Shown here: positions 9,741-20,451 of the stretch, piece after piece
How positions within the stretch are numbered: position 1 is the stretch's first letter
Layout of the letters: every line of letters begins with the position of its first letter
Position numbers and translations under genes: made by a program
Source: Cinnamomum chago
Taxonomy: Eukaryota > Streptophyta > Magnoliopsida > Laurales > Lauraceae
Direction: 5' to 3'
NCBI GenBank assembly: GCA_038049695.1
Contig: CP142460.1
Span: 26,496,001-26,560,000, forward strand
Length of the DNA: 64,000 nt
Notes under the pieces: generated by a model
The model's database searches: none
What the model was told of the DNA's origin: nothing
What the model saw: the letters and a program-made list of their open reading frames with translations, nothing else

Positions 9741-12700
9741 AACCCTTTTGACAAAAGATTTTCACAAAATGGCAACCTTTTGATCAAAATTTTCAAACAA
9801 ACATTCTCATCCAACCTTTGCTTATTTTCATCAAAAGAATTTAAGTAAAAGGTACACAAAGTACCAAAAATGTTTTACATAGAGGTACAAAAAAAAAGAG
9901 TTTGTTATAAATCAAGAGCTCAGTCTAGCATGGTCTTCAACCAAAGATCCAGCTCCTCAAGCAGACTCTTGGCCTTAGCTTTTAAAGCTTCCAGACCGCG
10001 CTTCTTCAAGATCTTTCCATAAAACATGGCAGAACGCCACGACCCATCTTCGGCACGAGGAAGCTTTTCCCAGAGAATTTGCCACTGCTCATACTCCTGA
10101 GTCTTCCTCCAGAGATGGCTGTCAGTTTCCTCAACCTGGCGAATCAAAGCTCCCTCTTTGGCACGAGCTTCAACGACGGCAGTCCACTTGGCAGCAGCCT
10201 GTTCTTCCAACAGTTCAAGGCGCTGTCTAGTCTCTTTGACCTCCCTATCAAGACGGTGCAGGTCCTGAGTCAGCTCAAGGATCGCTAACTCAGTAACGTT
10301 CCTCTCCCGAACGTATTGCTTCTGAGTCCGCGCGATCTCGTTCATTTTAGATTTAACCTCGCCGCAAGGCTTTAAGAACATCTCTCTGAAGAAGTCATCA
10401 TTTGGGAAATACTTGGTCTCATTCCACTTGTTACCCAGCGCGATGACATCATCAACAAAGGTCTTAGCACTTGTAATGTCCAGGCCAACCTCTGCACTAT
10501 CAGCAAGGATGTCTTGCACGTGCTTGACCATGCCAAAGCCAGCCTCCAAGTGGCCAGAAGAAAGAGTCTCAACCCATGAGCTCAGCACACTCTTCAACAC
10601 CTTCTTTGCATATTGAAGGGATGGTCCGGATGGAGATTCACCACGCTCTGTTGGCTGACTGCCCATGTCAGGCTGTGGTGGAGAAGAAATCAAAAGGCCC
10701 TTTCCAATCGGAGCCACTGAAGAAGCAATATCACCACAAAGTCCTGCCTCTGCCGTGACGGGACTGGTAAAAGAAGCCCCTACTTCTGGATCGGCTGCTG
10801 GTATCTCCTGCTCTGGCCCTGAGGAAGACGAAGGAACTTCTCCTGTTGCTTCACAACCTGCTGGCAGAAACACAAGAAAAGGTATGAATATGATCTTGTC
10901 AAAAAAAAAATCATCCTCAAACCAGGTGGAGATTCTGGGTCCTCCCCAGAGTCCCTCAACTCTTCTTCAGATGCCGCAACTAGATCCATCACCGCCTCAT
11001 CAGCAGGAACCTCGGGCATCACCAAGTTTTCATCTTCTGCAAAAGAAAGAAAACAACAAATCAAAAAAAAATCCCTCATAAAAGGAAAGAAGCGGAAATA
11101 GAGAAGAAGGAGAATCATACCAACATCGGCGGTCTCTTCTTCACGACTCCTCTTCTCTGGAGGCTCATCAGCATCTCCTGACACCTCCTCAACGATGGTA
11201 GAATGGACTTCCAGATCAAGAGAGTCTTCGTGGCGTCTCTCAGTGCGACGCTGTCCTCTCCTCCTCTTTTTTCTACGAGCCGGTTTACTTGAAGTACCTG
11301 CCTCACTGTCAAAGTCAGGACTTCCACTTGGCTCCTCACTGGACGACCCGCTCCTACCAGTGGACCCCATGGAAGCCTTCATTCGCTCTGCTTGCATCCA
11401 AGTGTCGATCTCGGCTTCCTCCTCCTCGAGCTGTCTCAAGACCTCAGCAGGTATCTCTTGTGCAGCTCCGGATCTAATGACATCCTGTTCCTCGAGAAAG
11501 CCTATCCTATGCTTCTCTCCAGAAAGGAAGAACAAAACTTCCCCTCGACGGACGCCATCTGATCTACCAAGACCCTTCCCAGGAGATTGCTTGACATTCA
11601 GCTTCTTCTTGGAAAGCCCTCGGTACACAGCAAAGCTCTCCACGAACCACTTCGTGAAGCCAGCAGTCCGAAAAATGGGCAACTCAGGATAAGAAATCAT
11701 GGCAGTAGTGTCCTCCGCACTATAGAAAGCCCATGCATTTCTCCCGTCCTGCAAACCTCCAAAACGCTTCACCATGCTCGAAGGCGCTCCAACAACGCCT
11801 TGAGAGAAGCCTAACTGCAACGCAAAACGCGAAGGGACATACGGCTGGATGTCAACAAAAAGATGTCTGCGGTACACCATCTTGCCAACACGTATGTTTA
11901 AAAGCCACCTCTTCTCTGCGTTGGTCAAAGAATAGTGCCTTCCCGATCCTGCCCTGGTGGAATCACGGGAGACACCAAAATCAAAAGCCTTCTTCCGTAA
12001 ATCTGGAGAAAGCTTTACTGAAGATTGCCTAATCTCGACATCCCTGAATCGTCGGACTCAAGCGGGCAGACAAAAGTGAATCGGAAACGGCTTTTCCCCT
12101 AGCCAACCGAATCATAAAGGGGTCATCATCCTGAGCAGCGCCCAAACTGTGGAAGCCGGGACAGTGGTACACATACCACGAATAAAAAATATGGGCTGAA
12201 AAATACCCTATTCATAGGAAGCCCAAGCCGAACCAGAAAAGCAGCAGCCTGCAGTTCGGTGCACAAATAGGAGTAAAGAGCAGGCACCAAAGCCAACTGC
12301 TCTCCGCACGCCATCTGACAAGCCGGAAATATACAATGCGGCCTGATGTGTGTTCCATCTCCTCCAGCAAAAACAGCCTCACCCAGCCAATAAGTGAGGT
12401 ATGCAGCAACATCTCTCCGCAGCGCAATGTCGGAGCAAACGGCGTCTGTACTTGTGAGAAAGTTCTTTAAATTCTCTCGCATGGCAGAAATCTTTTTCCC
12501 CGGATTCTTAGTCTTGGCTTCCTGGGTCATACTCTCAGAAGATTCTTCGTCGCCAAAAAAGTTTGGAGACAAAGAGCTGAAAGTCCTCCAACTGCTACAC
12601 CGGACTTTCAAGCCCTCCTTCTCCCTCAAAAAATCGTAGAAGGCGACGAGCTGAAAGTACAAAAGCCTGAACTCCTCAGACTGCTCCTCAAGGACGCTGT

Positions 12701-13769
12701 CGATTGGCATAAATTCCTCATAGAGTTTGCCGAGGATGGGCAACCCGGTAATGGCACTCAGCTCCTTCAAAGAAAAACCAATCTCACCATTCGTAACAAT
12801 GAAGGTGTTGGTTTGTGGAAGGAAGGACTCCGGCATGGCCATAAAAGCCTCATCGGAGAAAACTACGGTTTGCCTAAAAGCGCGAACCGCATCAAAAATC
12901 TCGGCCTCCTTCAGAATGGCACCGCCGATCTGCAGGATGTGATCAGTCCACGACTCCCAACCTGAGTCAACACTGAAACGGCCACGAAGTCGAAAAGGCT
13001 TCACCCAATTGCTGCCATCGCCCCTGAAAATGCCAAGGCCCACCGGTCTCAAATCAACCGATGGATGATCAGATCCTTGGTAGCCGCTGGCCGGCATCAA
13101 CATGTCCAGACGGACAGGCGACTTCTCTGCATAACCAGAAGGACCGCCAACAAAAACCCCGGTCTTGACCACATTGGTCCTCTTCACCCAGCTTGGAGGA
13201 TCTTCTCTCTTAGAGCATGTGGGAGAAAGACTCATGATCGAAATAGTACGATCAAAAGGCGACCGGGTAGAAATGGTTCTCTCCTCACCATCGGCTGTGT
13301 AAGAGAACTGAAAGCATCTCCTTTGATATGACGAGTCATCAGGAGCTGCATCACCAAAGAAAAAGGTAGGCTTGGGCACAATGCTCTGATCGTCCATGAC
13401 CCAAGGACGATTGCTTGCCATAATCTTGTAAAACTCCTCATCCTTGAGAGCGATCAGTCGCTGTCTCATCCCATCTCGGTTGAGCGAGTCACACTCTTCC
13501 AAGTTTCTCTCCACATACTGGACCTTCTCCCAGGCCTGCTGTACAGCCGCATTGGAAGATCTGGCAGATCGACGAGGTGCATCGGTAACGGGCTTCTTAC
13601 CCTTGTTCGTTCTGGAGGAACTACCTGCAAAGATTAAAAAAAAAAAAAAATCAATCAACAGAATGACAGAATTTTGCTAAAAAAAAAAAAAAAATCCTAG
13701 CGAAATTTTGGCATGACTCCGGGGCAATTCCGAAGAAAAGGGAATCACCCCGAAAAGAAAGGAAGCCTG

Positions 13770-14010
13770 AATATGAGCTCAACATCGCTGCGAGCTCATG
13801 ATCAATGAAGGATTCTCAAAGAAGACTCGAACTCAAATATTGCTGCGAGATCAAGACAGTCTTCTCAAATTTCCGCAAGAATCGGAAAAGAGCTCAACAT
13901 TGCTGCGAGCTTCAAATCCCAAAACTTGCAAAAAGCTCCTCGAAACCCCCGCAAGACTAAAGAAAGAGCTCAACATTGCTGCGAGCTTCAAATCTCAAGA
14001 CTTGCAAAAG
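13770..14010 (-). repeat. GAGCTCAACATTGCTGCGAG repeats in intron 1, copy A
   Basis: Four to five degenerate units beginning GAGCTCAACATTGCTGCGAG lie in the long first intron of the opposite-strand gene. Each carries inverted GAGCTC/GAGC arms. Related units lie at the same place in copy B (24475-24580) and copy C (33915-34130). Confidence 0.7.
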
Positions 14011-14360
14011 ATCTCCAGGTGTGCATCATCATCATGCTCCCAATCCAATTTACAAAAATCATGCATAAAAGAAAATCATCATGCACTAGATGCTAGGGAA
14101 ACCTTGACAAAATTTGACCAATTACAACCCAATTTGGTCAAAATCAAACTTTGTCTAAGTCAAAATTAATGTTGGCTTAGCATAGAAATTCTAGCCTTCT
14201 ATCTTGATGCAAAAAAAAAAAAAAAAAAAAAAATGCATAAACCTCTTGAATTGCATGAAACCTCATTATCATGATGATGCAAAAAGGGGAGCAAGGAAAG
14301 TTTTTTTTTTATATACAAAAAAAAAAAAAAAAAAAAAAATTATGGGCTGGCCCACAAGCC

Positions 14361-14417
14361 GTGGCCCATGGGCCACATGGCCGTACGGCCCAAGCTGTAC
14401 GGACATGTCCGTACAGC
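14361..14417. repeat. perfect palindromes in intron 1, copy A
   Basis: A 16 bp perfect palindrome at 14361-14376 (GTGGCCCATGGGCCAC) and a 24 bp perfect palindrome at 14394-14417 with core GTACGGACATGTCCGTAC lie in otherwise A-rich DNA. Copy C keeps a shorter version near 34500-34555. No gene overlaps them. Confidence 0.85.
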
Positions 14418-14524
14418 AGCAAAAAAAAAAAGAGAGAGAGAAAAAAAAAAAAAGAAGAAAGAAAAAAAAAAGAAAAGGGCGTGGAAAAAAAAAAAAAAAA
14501 AAAAGGAAAAAAAAGAACACGTGC

Positions 14525-14557
<33 letters not shown>

Positions 14558-14737
14558 TGATGAAACTTTCTTTACATGGAATTTCTTGTAAAAAGAAATA
14601 AAAAACTTACTTGAAGCCATGGATGGAGAAGAAAGGAGAACTTGAAGACTCTTGAAGGAGGATTCTTGATCTTAGAGCAACTCTTGAAGACTTTTGCAAA
14701 AAGAAAGCAATAGGAGCAAGAGATCCCACCTCAATTG

Positions 14738-14746
14738 CTTTTATAG
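14738..14746 (-). promoter_or_regulatory. TATA box for the opposite-strand gene, copy A
   Basis: On the minus strand this reads CTATAAAAG, 118 bp before the ATG at 14620. The same 9-mer occurs at matching spacing in copies B (25021-25029) and C (34881-34889). This supports a separate Pol II promoter with a 5' UTR of roughly 90 nt. Start-site position is inferred. Confidence 0.7.
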
Positions 14747-15330
14747 AAGAGAGCAAAACAAAAGAGGAAACAAGAGAAAAGCAAGGAGGTAAGGGCTAAA
14801 AATTAGCAACCTTCCCAAGTAAATTTGCATTCCCAAAAGAAAAGGAAACTTGGGATATTCTCTCCCAAAACAAAGATTCTTTGAGAAATTCTCTCCCAAA
14901 ATCAAGGAAACTTGAGAAAATCTCTCAAAGTAAGGATATTTTTAGATATTCTCCACCCAAAGGAGATATCTTTAGATATTCTTTACAAAGTGACACCATA
15001 TGAGATCTAAGCCATCCTTCAAAGCTTAAGGTCCCATGGGTTAGCCCATATGAGCCAGGTTTGACCACCTAGGCACTAAAAGTGGCTTTTAGTCAAAATT
15101 TCTCTTACCAAGAGCATACAAAAATGATCCCATGCCTCTTTTGAGTTGATTGGACCATACCATATAAAAATCCAAGCTTCATGAGTTTCCAAAACTCCAA
15201 ACCATCCCACCTCATGAACCAAATTAAGCCAAAATCTTGAAATTGACATTCCACAAAAGCCCAAACCACTCCAATGGACCCAAAATTGTCCCAAAGAGTG
15301 AACCAAAAAAAAAAAACAAACCATGGTCCC

Positions 15331-15510
15331 CTAACTCGCCACATACAGCTTGTTGGGGCACAAGACCAAAACCAAAAATCAAAACCCGACCCCCTAACTT
15401 GCCACATACAGCCTGTTAGGTCACAAGGTCAAAACCAAAACCAAAAACCTGACCCCCTAACCTGCCACATACAGCTTGTTAGGTCACAAGGTCAAAATCA
15501 AAACCAAAAA
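15331..15510. repeat. 63 bp tandem repeat, three copies (copy A)
   Basis: Units start at 15331, 15394 and 15457. Each holds CTAACTTGCCACATACAGC and TTAGGTCACAAGGTC. The array lies upstream of the opposite-strand TATA box and before the 3' LTR, so it may be part of that promoter. Copy B has three units and copy C has five. Confidence 0.85.
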
Positions 15511-15727
15511 ACCAAAACCAAATCCAAATCCAAATGTCATTCTCAAAATCTTGCCTTAAGATGGTACGTGATCCCTCTCACTACCATAAAATCCCCTGGA
15601 AGCTCAAAAGGCTACTCCATATAAAAAAAAAAAAAATGCTCAAAGACTCTTGGTCAAGTCAGAAGTTCTTCTTCAAGATTCTCTTCGAGGCACATCGACA
15701 GCAAAAGCTATATCATCGCTGTACCTC

Positions 15728-15738
15728 GAGGGGGCATT
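15728..15738 (+). other. polypurine tract of copy A
   Basis: GAGGGGGCATT directly precedes the 3' LTR and is identical in copies B and C. It is the expected RNase H-resistant primer for plus-strand DNA synthesis. Confidence 0.8.
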
Positions 15739-16610
15739 TGTTGACACCAAAAATGTCACTTTGCCTCTTCACACCAAAAGCTACACGGAGCCGCATCCTA
15801 CCAAAAATAGGCAGGCGCTACTTCAAGCATCAGATCTTGTTAGAATCAAACAAAAACTGCAAGGTCACTCAAAATAACCAAAAGAGAGGTACACATGAAG
15901 TTTCGGGCCATTTCGATATCATTTGGCCTAGCTTCACTTCTCCAACAGCTAAGCAGCAGCTCCCGGCAACGGAGCACCCCGGGGCCATGGCACCCAATTC
16001 GGAGCTTGTGGATCATCTCAAAATGACTCCATTAGGCTCCCCATCAAATTTCAGGTCAATCGGACATCGTTTGACCGAAAGTCAAAGCTCGGCATTTCCC
16101 TCGCGGTGAAATAAAGGCGAGCATTTGCATGACTCCAAACGGCTTCAAAACTCAAGCGAAAGCCTATGGTTGGTCTTAACTACTGATGAGGGAGTCGCAC
16201 ATCGAATTTCAGGTCAATCGGACATCGTTTGACCGAAAGTCAAAGCTCAGCATTTCCCTCGCGGTGAAATCAAAGGCAAGCATTTTCATGACCCAAAATG
16301 GCTTCAAAACTTAAACAAAAGCCCATGGTTGGTCTTATTTAATGCTCAAGAAGCTTCACCTCAAATTTCAGGTCATTCCGACATCGTTTGATACTGTTTC
16401 AGCTACTGGCGGAAAATCAGCAGTTCTGCGTTCGGCTTTTCCCGGAAAATCAGAAACTTTGCAAACCAATTTGCAAGGATTCTCATCAGGTTTTTCAGAG
16501 GGAAATCAAGCCAAATAATGTGGACAAATTTCAGAGAAAACAAGCAAAAAAAACGGAAGCGAAAAACGACGAGAAACGGCCAAAAACGGGCCCCGGGAAG
16601 GGATTTTCCC

Positions 16611-16640
16611 CCCAGGGTCGCAGACCCCTGCGACCCTGGG
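16611..16640 (+). repeat. GC-rich perfect hairpin in U3, copy A
   Basis: Thirteen-base arms CCCAGGGTCGCAG and CTGCGACCCTGGG flank an ACCC loop. In copy B the same hairpin (27032-27061) carries T in one arm and the matching A in the other, so pairing is kept. Confidence 0.85.
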
Positions 16641-17322
16641 AGGTCCGGGGCGCCGATTTCGCCCCGGGACCCCCCGTTTCGTCCGTTTTCGCGAGACGAG
16701 TTGTTTTGTCCCTGTGATTTTTCCAGATTCAGACTTTTGAGGCTCCAAATTCACTGATATTCATCAAGATCACAGGACTCCTTTCCAGAACTTCAAAAAC
16801 TTCATTGATCGCCAGCCGAACAACCAAAAAAGTGCACTTTCTGCCCACCCGATCGTGAAATCAACTGGACAGATGCTGCCGGCCCGCTGGTATCAACCAA
16901 TGTCTGCAACTACATTATCATTTGATGTTGATTTACATAAGGATCCATCGATGATCATCGCAAAGGGGATTCCAAAAGACGCAACATGGCCCGCGACTCT
17001 TCAGCTACTAAGGCGGCCACTTAATGCTATCAATTGGCCCGTTTATGGCAAGTTAATGCAGTCATTAACCCATTATCTTGGACTGCCCAATCAGAAGCCT
17101 CTGTTCAGGAGTTACAAGTCCAAACAATCATGACATTCAAGCCATGAAACTCCTAACATAATGGAGATTAAAGGCGATTAAATGCCCATGACTCTCCTCC
17201 GGCCAATGAAATCCAAGGGGCAGGAGTTACAAAGCAAGAGACAATTAAACTTGTAACTCCTCCCTTAATGAGCTTTATTACCATAAAGGCTCATAAATCA
17301 CTCCTAAAGGCTACCTAAAGGC

Positions 17323-17332
17323 CTATAAATAG
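17323..17332 (+). promoter_or_regulatory. LTR TATA box, copy A
   Basis: CTATAAATAG, with conserved copies in LTR B (27769-27778) and LTR C (CCTATAAAATGG from about 37484). It marks the U3/R border. The genomic RNA would start roughly 30 bp downstream, by inference. Confidence 0.75.
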
Positions 17333-17820
17333 GAGTCCCCTCCAAGCATTCTGGGGGGATCGAAATCATCAGCAATTCCTGCTCTAGAGATCCAGAAGCT
17401 CAGAGAGAGAGAAACCTCTGTCGGAATTCCGCAGCAGCCTCCACTACAAGGTGACAAAAGTCCCTTGGGGGGCACTCCCCCCAAGGTCCTTTACCTTCTA
17501 CTTCAACAAAAGTGGTTTAGACATGGCTCTTCAGCCCTTCTACTCGGCTTTTTATTGAACATAAGACCTTCTCTCGGTCTTTGTTCTCTAAAAATCTGAG
17601 GATATAGCCAAGCCAAGCGAATCCAAAGCATCCGACGTTCTCATTTGCATGGATGATGGCGGAGTCCATACATGACTCGCGACCATCAATCTAAACGGGT
17701 CCCTCCCACAATCTCCTGAAAAGTTAGATTCTTCCTTTCTCGCTTTTCATTGTATTTTGTATTTTTTTAAAGAGACAAAAAACCACAACTCTTGTCTTTC
17801 ATTATTGATGAGAATTGTAA

Positions 17821-17898
17821 ATCGGCTATAAACGCCACAAATCGGCTATAAACGCTAAAAATCGGCTATAAATGCCAAAAAATCGCCTTTTACGGCAA
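17821..17898 (+). repeat. GGC...GCC mini-hairpin units near the LTR end, copy A
   Basis: Units CGGCTATAAACGCC, CGGCTATAAATGCC and CGCCTTTTACGGC lie about 260-340 bp before the LTR end. They are the same type as the spacer array at 9115-9740. Matching clusters are at 28279-28356 (B), 37970-38050 (C) and, reversed and weaker, 53993-54060 (D). Confidence 0.8.
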
Positions 17899-18159
17899 AA
17901 TCAAAAAACTGTCTCTTTTCTTAAATATATATGCAATGGAAAATTGAAAAGAAGTTGATTTCCTTTTTTTACTTGCGAAGATTGATCTCCGGATCATCAC
18001 TTGCAATTCCAAGTAAAATAGAAAATCTGGCACACCCACCCAAACACCCAAAAGCGTTGATGCACGCTCCGCCCTCCGGGGGCGAAAGGGTCGGACCAAA
18101 CGGACTCCCACGTCCGCCGACGCCCGGTAGCGCCCGGGGTCTTGGAGCGCGTTCCATCA

Positions 18160-18760
18160 TCCTTCAACTCCGTACAATCCGACAGCGAATGGACTAGCAG
18201 AGGCTTTCAACAAAACGCTCTGCAAAATCCTTAAGAAAATGGTCTCTAGTCACAAAAGAGATTGGAGCAACAAACTGCCTGAAGCTTTGTGGGCCTATCG
18301 AACCACCGTTCGAGGACCAACCCATAGTACACCATTCTCCCTGGTCTATGGATGCGAAGCTGTTGTCCCTTTGGAAGTTCAAATTCCTTCCTTAAGGGTA
18401 TCTCTGCAAAATGACATGACGCAAGAAAGTAATGTCAAATTGAGACTCCAAGAGCTGGATAACCTCGATGAGAGACGGCTCGAAGCTCTACAAAACATTG
18501 AACTCTACCAAGCACGCATGGCAGGATCTTGTGACAAGAAAGTCAGGCAACGCGCCTACAAAAAGGGAGACTTGGTTCTTACAGTAAGAAGACCTATGGT
18601 TTTTGCTCACAAATCCAAAGGCAAATTTGAACCAAAATGGGAGGGACCTTTCGTCATCGACAAAGTCTTCTCCAACGGCGCATTCGCTCTTCTAAACATG
18701 GAGGGTGACAGGTGTATGCTGCCCATCAATGGAAAGTTCTTGAAGCGGTACTACCCTTGA
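18160..18760 (+). pseudogene. pol: integrase C-terminal fragment of copy B
   Basis: Open frame matching codons of copy A from 7716 to the stop. It holds the last catalytic Glu (GLAEAFNKTL), the WAYRTTVRGPTHSTPFSLVY stretch and the C-terminal basic segment ending FLKRYYP. The upstream polyprotein is cut off by copy A. Differences from A are mostly silent or conservative. Confidence 0.9.
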
Positions 18761-19130
18761 AGGCTTTCCCCACCGGGTCAGAGCAATGTCTACACGGCCA
18801 AAGCCTATTCCTAGGTATCTGCTCGTCAAACCCACTCCTTTTGGAATTCTCATCCTCTTGTTGAAATTTCTAAAAAAAACCCCTCAAAACAATGTCTCTT
18901 TCATCGTTTCATTGTTAAAAAAAAAAAGCAAATCCAAAAATCCAAGTTTAGGAGCCTCTTCCCAAACTTGACCAAAATTTTTTATCCTTGAACCCAAAAT
19001 TCATGGTTTGAAACAAAATCAGGACCTAGGGATTTCAGCCCTAGTCCACCCCGACTTTTACCACCAAAATGGTTTTGAGTCAAAATTTACGACCCTCGTG
19101 TCTTTAAACAAAAAATGGTTTTTCAAAAAC
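18761..19130 (+). other. post-pol spacer of copy B
   Basis: Counterpart of 8317-8700 in copy A with shorter A-runs. Non-coding; I see nothing else in it. Confidence 0.6.
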
Positions 19131-19134
19131 CGCA

Positions 19135-19535
19135 GGGAAGCGACGTTCAGTCGATACTTGCAAAACCCAAAATCGGAAGGATGCGAACCCCATTCGATAC
19201 TTCCAAAACCCCAAAATTTCAAAAATCGTGGAGACGCAACGTTCCAGTTGATATCCACAACCCAAATTTTAAAACAAACAAAAAACAAAACAAAGGTTCG
19301 AAAAAACCTCAAAATTCAAAAATCGTGGGGAAGCGACATTCCATCGATACCCACAAAACAAAATTTTTGAAGACAAAAGCAGGGAAGCGACGCTTAGTCG
19401 ATACTTGCACCAAACTCCACGAGGAAGCGACATTCCATCGATACTCGCAACCGAATGAGCAAGGAGGCGACATTCCATCGATACTTGCAATACCATTCAG
19501 CAGGGAGGCGACTTTTAGTCGATACTTGCATTTTT
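19135..19535 (+). repeat. CGATAC-unit array, copy B
   Basis: About eight units of the GCGACATTCCATCGATACTT type, in the same order as in copy A. Single-base changes between copies often fall in the arms beside the CGAT core (for example TTAGTCGATAC against CCATCGATAC). Confidence 0.82.
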
Positions 19536-19544
19536 TAAAACCAA

Positions 19545-20185
19545 AAACCTGGCTTTCACGCCAAAAAACCCGGCTTCCATGCCAAAAATCCGGCTTTCAC
19601 GCCAAAAAATCAAAAATCCGGCTTTCATGCCAAAAACCAAAATTTGGCTTCCATGCCAACAAAACAAAACTCGGTTTTCAAAACAAAAAATCTGGCTTTC
19701 ATGCCAAAAAGAAATTTCGGCTTTCATGCCAAAATCAAAATCTGGTTCTTACACCAAAAACAAAAACCGGCATTCATGCCACCCCAAAAAATCGGCTTTC
19801 ATGCCACCTCAAAATTCGGCTTTCATGCCATCTCAAAAAAAATTGGCTCTCATGCCATCCCAAAATTTGGCTTTTACGCCACAAAAACCGGCTTTCATGC
19901 CACTCCAAAAAATCGGCTTTCATGCCACCTCAAAATTCGGCTTTCATGCCATCTTAAAAAATATAAAAAAAACCTGGCTTTTACGCCAACCAAAACAAAA
20001 ACCCGGCTTTCATGCCAACAAAACAAACTGGTTTTTCAAAACAAACTGGTTTTCAAAACAAACCGGCTATAGATGCCATCCAAATCCGGCTATAGATGCC
20101 ACCCGAAATTTGGCTTTCATGCCGTAAACAAAATTTGGTTCCCATGCCAAAACATGTCTCAAAAACTGGCTCCCATGCCAAAACA
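19545..20185 (+). repeat. GGC-N6-GCC mini-hairpin array, copy B
   Basis: About 28 GGCTTTCATGCC-type units with A-rich spacers, ending with two GGCTATAGATGCC units and a GGCTTTCATGCC unit, as in copy A. A short group of units (ATGCCACYYCAAAAAATCGG) is repeated twice here, which shows local copy-number change. Confidence 0.85.
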
Positions 20186-20451
20186 ATCATTTGTCAAAAG
20201 ATTTGTCACAAAATGACAAACTTTTGATCACATCCCATTTAGCAATCACTTTAATCACAATATTTGAGTGAGCGTAGGGAAAACAAAAAAAGAAAGTACC
20301 AAAAAATACGTGTGGTACCAAAAAAAAGAAGAAAAGAAAAGTGTTCACAAGCACTACAAAAATGTATACCAAAAAAAATACATGTGGTATATAAAAAGAG
20401 AGAAAGAGTTTCTGTTACAAAAAAAAAAAAAAAAAAAAAAAAACCAGGGCC

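Larger units (their letters stand above)
9920..14620 (-). pseudogene. opposite-strand spliced PMD-like gene of copy A (frameshifted)
   Basis: Inferred exons, transcription right to left: 14620-14611 (ATG plus 7 nt, donor GTAAGT), 13624-11121, 11036-10923, 10860-9920. Introns are 13625-14610, 11037-11120 (GTATGA...TTTTGCAG) and 10861-10922 (GT...TGCCAG). Splicing exon 1 to exon 2 keeps frame and gives an MASSSSSRT start. Exon 2 encodes a domain resembling the plant mobile domain (PMD, PF10536): the diagnostic stretch is TNGEIGFSLKELSAITGLP, followed by YLTYWLGEAVFAGGDG and a GEQLALVPAL helix. The last exon is a long coiled coil. Compared with copy B there is an extra T near 12206 and a 2-base loss near 12055, and the exon matching B's exon 4 is missing. 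Extra antisense ORFs are known in Tat elements; the cellular role is unknown. Confidence 0.82.
1..18159 (+). mobile_element. Tat-clade Ty3/gypsy LTR retrotransposon, copy A (5' end outside window)
   Basis: Innermost element of the nest. In order it holds gag, protease, reverse transcriptase, two RNase H domains, integrase, a repeat-rich spacer, an opposite-strand spliced gene, a 63 bp tandem array, a purine tract and the 3' LTR ending at 18159. The second, archaeal-type RNase H and the gene order integrase-last are known marks of the Tat clade. The next base after the LTR is in the integrase of copy B, so A inserted there; 18160-18164 (TCCTT) is the expected right-hand 5-bp target duplication, with its partner upstream of the window. 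Coding capacity is broken by three nonsense codons and two frameshifts. Confidence 0.92.
15739..18159 (+). repeat. 3' LTR of copy A (2421 bp)
   Basis: Begins TGTTGACACC after the purine tract and ends GCGTTCCATCA. Both ends match copies B and C, and the end also matches copy D. It holds a U3 of about 1.6 kb with repeated ATTTCAGGTC...CGACATCGTTTGA blocks, a GC-rich hairpin at 16611-16640, a TATA box at 17323-17332, and a mini-hairpin array at 17821-17898. A 158 bp U3 segment is duplicated (starts at 16048 and 16206), and a stretch present in B at about 26240-26530 is missing. Confidence 0.92.

Noticed and set aside
14204-14600. Lys-rich open frames (also 24583-24933 and 34256-34731)
   Set aside because: They are translations of A-runs in intron 1 of the opposite-strand gene; composition explains them, and there is no conserved product.
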